Below, piece by piece: positions 32,780 through 35,667 of a stretch of 35,667 nucleotides of DNA; the first letter of the stretch is position 1, and the number at the start of each line of letters is the position of its first letter. The translations under genes and the position numbers were made by a program. Below the pieces are notes generated by a model that worked only from the letters and a program-made list of their open reading frames with translations, had not been told where the DNA came from and ran no database searches. The stretch comes from an uncultured Collinsella sp. (GTDB taxonomy: Bacteria > Actinomycetota > Coriobacteriia > Coriobacteriales > Coriobacteriaceae), in assembly GCA_902461085.1 (NCBI GenBank), contig CABPWH010000016.1, positions 1 to 35,667 on the forward strand, read 5' to 3'.

Positions 32780-33571
32780 ATGATTCATATCGTTGGCGCA
32801 GGCTCGGGCGCCGCCGACCTTATCACGCTGCGCGGGGCGCGCCTTCTGCGCGCGGCCGACGTGGTCGTTTGGGCTGGAAGCCTTGTGAACCCCGAGCTGC
32901 TCGCTGAGTGCAAGGAATCTTGCATCGTCTACGACAGCGCGCATATGACCTTGGAGGAAGTGCTCGACGTGATGTGCGCGGCGGATGCGCGGGGCGAGGA
33001 AGTGGTGCGCCTGCACACGGGCGACCCGTGCCTGTACGGTGCCATCCAGGAGCAGATGGACGCACTCGACGCGCGCGGCGTGGACTACGAGGTGGTGCCC
33101 GGCGTGTCGAGCTTTTGCGGTGCCGCGGCGGCGCTTCGCCAGGAATACACGCTGCCGGGAATCAGCCAGTCGGTCGTGATCACGCGGCTTTCCGGACGTA
33201 CCCCCATGCCCGCGGGCGAGGGCATGCGCACCATGGCGGAAAGTGGCTCGACTATGGTCATCTTCCTGAGCTCGGGTATGCTCGCCGAGCTTTCCGCCGA
33301 GCTTTTGGCCGCGGGCCGCAGCTCCGACGAGCCGGCCGCGCTCGTGTACAAGGCGACCTGGCCTGAGGAGCGCGTGGTGCGATGCACAGTGGGCACGCTC
33401 GCCGATGCGGGCGCGCGAGAGGGCATCGACCGCACGGCGCTCGTGGTGGTGGGCCGCGTGCTCGGAGCTCGCGGCGGGTTTTCGCACAACGGCGCGCAAG
33501 CAGAGTCGTACGAGCGCAGCAAGCTTTACGACCCTTCGTTTGCCACGGGGTATCGGAAGGCGAGCAGCTAG
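32780..33571 (+). CDS. cbiF: Cobalt-precorrin-4 / precorrin-4 C11-methyltransferase
   Basis: Transfers a methyl group from SAM to C11 of cobalt-precorrin-4 in corrin ring synthesis (CbiF/CobM). The 263-residue protein has the tetrapyrrole methylase N-terminus IHIVGAGSGAADLITLRGAR, the motif RLHTGDPCLYGAIQEQ, and VVPGVSSFCGAAAAL, then the YKATWPEE segment typical of this member. The GGGAAGGGAAGG stretch at 32763-32774 sets ATG 32780; upstream in-frame codons to 32636 have no such support. cbiD follows with a two-base gap. Confidence 0.93.
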   Translation: MIHIVGAGSGAADLITLRGARLLRAADVVVWAGSLVNPELLAECKESCIVYDSAHMTLEEVLDVMCAADARGEEVVRLHTGDPCLYGAIQEQMDALDARGVDYEVVPGVSSFCGAAAALRQEYTLPGISQSVVITRLSGRTPMPAGEGMRTMAESGSTMVIFLSSGMLAELSAELLAAGRSSDEPAALVYKATWPEERVVRCTVGTLADAGAREGIDRTALVVVGRVLGARGGFSHNGAQAESYERSKLYDPSFATGYRKASS

Positions 33572-33572
33572 C

Positions 33573-34757
33573 GTGGCCTTCGAGCACTACATATATACCG
33601 GGACGACCCGCCTGCGCTGCGGCTACACCACGGGGAGCTGCGCCGCGCTCGCGGCGAAGGCGGCCTGCGAGATGCTTTTGTCACGAAAGCCCGTCGGCCG
33701 CGTGTCGATCGTCACCCCCGGCGGGCTGCCCGTCGAGGCGAACGTGGTCGACGCATGCATCGGCGAGGGGTGCGCCCAGTGCGCCGTGCGAAAGGACGCA
33801 GGCGACGATGCCGATGTGACTGACGGCGTACTCGTGTACGCGCACGTGGAACATGCGGGGTCGGGCACGGGTGCTGCGGGCAGCATGGACGTGCCCGCGC
33901 GCGAATCGGTAGTTTCCGTCGATGGCGGCGTGGGCGTGGGGCGCGTGACATTGCCCGGGCTCGAGCAGCCGGTGGGGGCGGCCGCCAGCAACGCGACGCC
34001 GCGCGCGATGATCACTTCGGCGGTGCGCGAGGTGTGCGCCGCGCACGGCTTTTCTGGAAATATTGCTGTGACGATTTCGGTACCCGAGGGTGTTGCCCTT
34101 GCCAAAAAGACCTTCAACCCGCATCTGGGGATAGAGGGCGGCATCTCCATCCTGGGCACGACGGGCATCGTCGAGCCGCGCAGCCTCGCTGCCTTGCGCG
34201 ACAGCATCGAGCTCGAGATCCGGCAGCATGCGGCTATGGGGCGGCGCGGAGTCGTGCTCACGCCCGGCAACTACGGCGGGCAGTTCATCTCGGGGCATTT
34301 CCACCTAAACGGTGCGCCGGTGGTCTTCATCTCCAACTTTGTGGGCGATGCGATTGACTGCTGCGTTCGCGAGGGATTTACCAATGTCCTTCTTGTGGGA
34401 CACATCGGCAAGTTGGTGAAGGTCGCGGGCGGCATCATGGACACCCATTCGCGTACCGCCGACTGCCGCGCGGAGATTCTGGCCGCCCACGCGGCCATGG
34501 CCGGCGCGGGCGCGAAGACCGTGCGCGAGATCATGTCGTCCGTCACGACCACGGCGGCGCTCGAGGTAATCGAGGCCGCCGGCGTTGGGGACGCTGCGCG
34601 CGCCTCGCTCGCTGCGGCAATTGAGGACAGGTTGCGCCGCCGCGCGGCGGGCGCATGCGACATCGCCGCGGTCGTGTTCGACGCCGAGCGCCGCGAGCTT
34701 TTCCGCACGTCGGGCGCCGATGCAGTTATCGGGAAATTGGGGGCGACGTATGAGTAA
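33573..34757 (+). CDS. cbiD: Cobalt-precorrin-5B C1-methyltransferase CbiD
   Basis: Methylates C1 in the anaerobic cobalamin route. The 394-residue protein begins at GTG 33573 with the family's RCGYTTGSCAALAAKAA, then MITSAVREVCA, ITISVPEGVALAKKTFNP and LGIEGGISILGTTGIVEP, and the C-terminal GHIGKLVKVAGGIMDTHS. The last eight bases overlap the cbiL remnant's ATG. The gene is rich in GCG alanine codons, unlike the PTS genes, which prefer GCC/GCT. Confidence 0.93.
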   Translation: MAFEHYIYTGTTRLRCGYTTGSCAALAAKAACEMLLSRKPVGRVSIVTPGGLPVEANVVDACIGEGCAQCAVRKDAGDDADVTDGVLVYAHVEHAGSGTGAAGSMDVPARESVVSVDGGVGVGRVTLPGLEQPVGAAASNATPRAMITSAVREVCAAHGFSGNIAVTISVPEGVALAKKTFNPHLGIEGGISILGTTGIVEPRSLAALRDSIELEIRQHAAMGRRGVVLTPGNYGGQFISGHFHLNGAPVVFISNFVGDAIDCCVREGFTNVLLVGHIGKLVKVAGGIMDTHSRTADCRAEILAAHAAMAGAGAKTVREIMSSVTTTAALEVIEAAGVGDAARASLAAAIEDRLRRRAAGACDIAAVVFDAERRELFRTSGADAVIGKLGATYE

Positions 34758-34983
34758 AGGCGTTCTGTACGGGGTGCGCCGTGCAATCGGCTGGCCGGGG
34801 ACGAAGGTGGTCATGAAGGCGCGCCGCTCGCTTGCGGACACGAAGCGCTTCCTTTGCGAGGAGGGTGCCTTCGACGGTGCCGAGCTTGTAGAGGACTGTG
34901 GGCTTCCGGGCGAGCGCGTGTACCGCTCGCTCGACGATGTGCCCGATCGGGGCAGCTACTTCTCGACGATGGTGGTGCGCTAG
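34750..34983 (+). CDS. cbiL: Internally deleted remnant of CbiL (cobalt-precorrin-2 C20-methyltransferase)
   Basis: A 77-residue frame with ATG and TAG, between cbiD and cbiG where a full-length cbiL is expected. The first nine residues MSKGVLYGV match the start of CbiL (normally followed by GVGPGDPE). Residues from about 18 on (GTKVVMKARRSLADTKRFL, then GLPGERVYRSLDD and YFSTMVV) match the C-terminal end. The methylase core of about 150 residues, including the SAM-binding motifs, is missing. The join keeps frame, so this is either a real in-frame deletion or an assembly collapse. It should have no methyltransferase activity as read. Confidence 0.82.
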   Translation: MSKGVLYGVRRAIGWPGTKVVMKARRSLADTKRFLCEEGAFDGAELVEDCGLPGERVYRSLDDVPDRGSYFSTMVVR

Positions 34984-35667
34984 ATGAGGGTTTCCTGCAT
35001 AGCGTTCACTGAGAGGGGGTATGCGTTGGCGGTGCGCACCGCACACGCGCTTTCCGATTGCGCGCAGACAGGTGAAGACGACCCTGGCTGGGACGTTTCC
35101 GTTTCGCGCGGGTTCGGCGAGGGGAAGGCCGACCTGCGCGCATGGACGGCGCTCGCGTGGGAAGCGTCGGACGCGCTTCTGTTCGTGGGCGCGGCGGGCA
35201 TCGCCGTGCGGGCGATCGCGCCGCATGTCGCCTCGAAGGCAAACGATCCCGCGGTTGTGGCGATCGACGAGGCGGGGCGCTTTGCCGTCCCGCTTTTGTC
35301 GGGGCATTTGGGCGGTGCGAACGAGCTTGCGCAAACTGTGGCACGCGCGGCAGGGGCCATCCCCGTCATCACCACGGCGACCGACGTCCGCGGCGTGTGG
35401 GCGGTGGATACGTGGGCGCGCTGTGCGGGGCTCGCCGTTTCGAATCCCGAGGCCATCAAGCGAGTGTCGGCGCGGCTGCTTTCGGGCGGGCGCGTGGCGC
35501 TCTATTCCGACATACCGATTTCGGGACAGCCGCCTGAGGGGGTTGACATTGCGTCCGACCGCGCTCGGGCCGATATCGTCGTGTCGCCGTTCGCTGGCGC
35601 GAATGCAGGTGCGTCCGTTCGTGCGGCGGAGACAACGGGCGAGGTCGTGCCCGCCGGTGAGACGGGG
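34984..35667 (+). CDS. cbiG: Cobalt-precorrin-5A hydrolase CbiG, 3'-truncated by the window edge
   Basis: Opens the delta-lactone ring of cobalt-precorrin-5A. The frame is open to the last base, giving 228 residues without a stop. The N-terminal region holds the CbiG pattern: FVGAAGIAVRAIAPHV, DPAVVAIDEAGRFAVPLLSG, HLGGANELA and ITTATDVRGVWAVD. ATG 34984 follows the remnant's TAG directly. The C-terminal part lies outside the window. The last visible 40 residues are Ala/Gly-rich and lie in the inter-domain region. Confidence 0.92.
   Translation, partial: MRVSCIAFTERGYALAVRTAHALSDCAQTGEDDPGWDVSVSRGFGEGKADLRAWTALAWEASDALLFVGAAGIAVRAIAPHVASKANDPAVVAIDEAGRFAVPLLSGHLGGANELAQTVARAAGAIPVITTATDVRGVWAVDTWARCAGLAVSNPEAIKRVSARLLSGGRVALYSDIPISGQPPEGVDIASDRARADIVVSPFAGANAGASVRAAETTGEVVPAGETG

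Noticed and set aside
1..35667. CRISPR arrays, prophage genes or transposases
   Set aside because: No regularly spaced repeats, phage structural genes or transposase motifs were seen anywhere in the window.

Overview
The window is a 35.7 kb high-GC bacterial segment. Its core genes and their order (alaS, ruvX, mltG, a YqeG-type phosphatase, aroK with an AroB-like gene, an M24 peptidase, efp, an Asp23 gene, nusB, xseB, tlyA, nadK, recN) and its fructose PTS and cobalamin genes suggest a Coriobacteriia actinobacterium, most likely close to Collinsella. This assignment is by recognition; no search was run. Both ends cut genes: alaS lacks its 5' end and cbiG lacks its 3' end.

Region 1 (1-12.7 kb) is a dense housekeeping block on the plus strand, with several 4-11 bp overlaps that point to translational coupling. 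It covers alanine charging, crossover and recombination functions (ruvX, recN, xseB), peptidoglycan termination (mltG), shikimate phosphorylation, EF-P and NusB, TlyA-type rRNA methylation and NAD phosphorylation. The AroB-like protein beside aroK has lost the residues that define 3-dehydroquinate synthase.

Region 2 (12.7-21 kb) is a fructose PTS regulon. A divergent RpiR/SIS regulator faces a fructose EIIB-EIIC-EIIA gene, followed by ptsH (HPr), ptsI (enzyme I) and two paralogous PfkB-type 1-phosphofructokinases, most separated by their own terminators. The PTS permease gene is split by a 15-G run together with an in-frame TAG. The regulator-fruA gap holds repeated CTTTCA/TGAAAG boxes.

Region 3 (21-26.7 kb) holds the CCA-adding enzyme, two identical tRNA-Glu(CTC) genes between a good promoter and a terminator, a flippase-like membrane protein, a TetR-type regulator, and a convergent radical SAM gene. 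The tetR leader and the radical SAM promoter share a GATAAT-N9-TAGATTA element, which predicts that the regulator controls both. Copies of a palindromic intergenic repeat (core GTTGCGGTGAAATAG) lie at 16.2, 25.0 and 26.7 kb.

Region 4 (26.8-35.7 kb) is a tetrapyrrole/cobalamin island whose Ala and Gly codon choice looks different by eye from that of regions 1-2. On the minus strand, a cobalamin riboswitch precedes a Tat-exported, lipid-anchored CbiK-type chelatase. Then come a small lipoprotein, a substrate-binding lipoprotein carrying a related beta-rich domain, a FecCD-type permease and an ATPase with an extra C-terminal domain. On the plus strand are cbiF/cobM, cbiD, a 77-residue internally deleted CbiL remnant, and cbiG. 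The riboswitch-controlled surface chelatase with its transporter, and the broken cbiL in an otherwise intact operon, are the most interesting parts.
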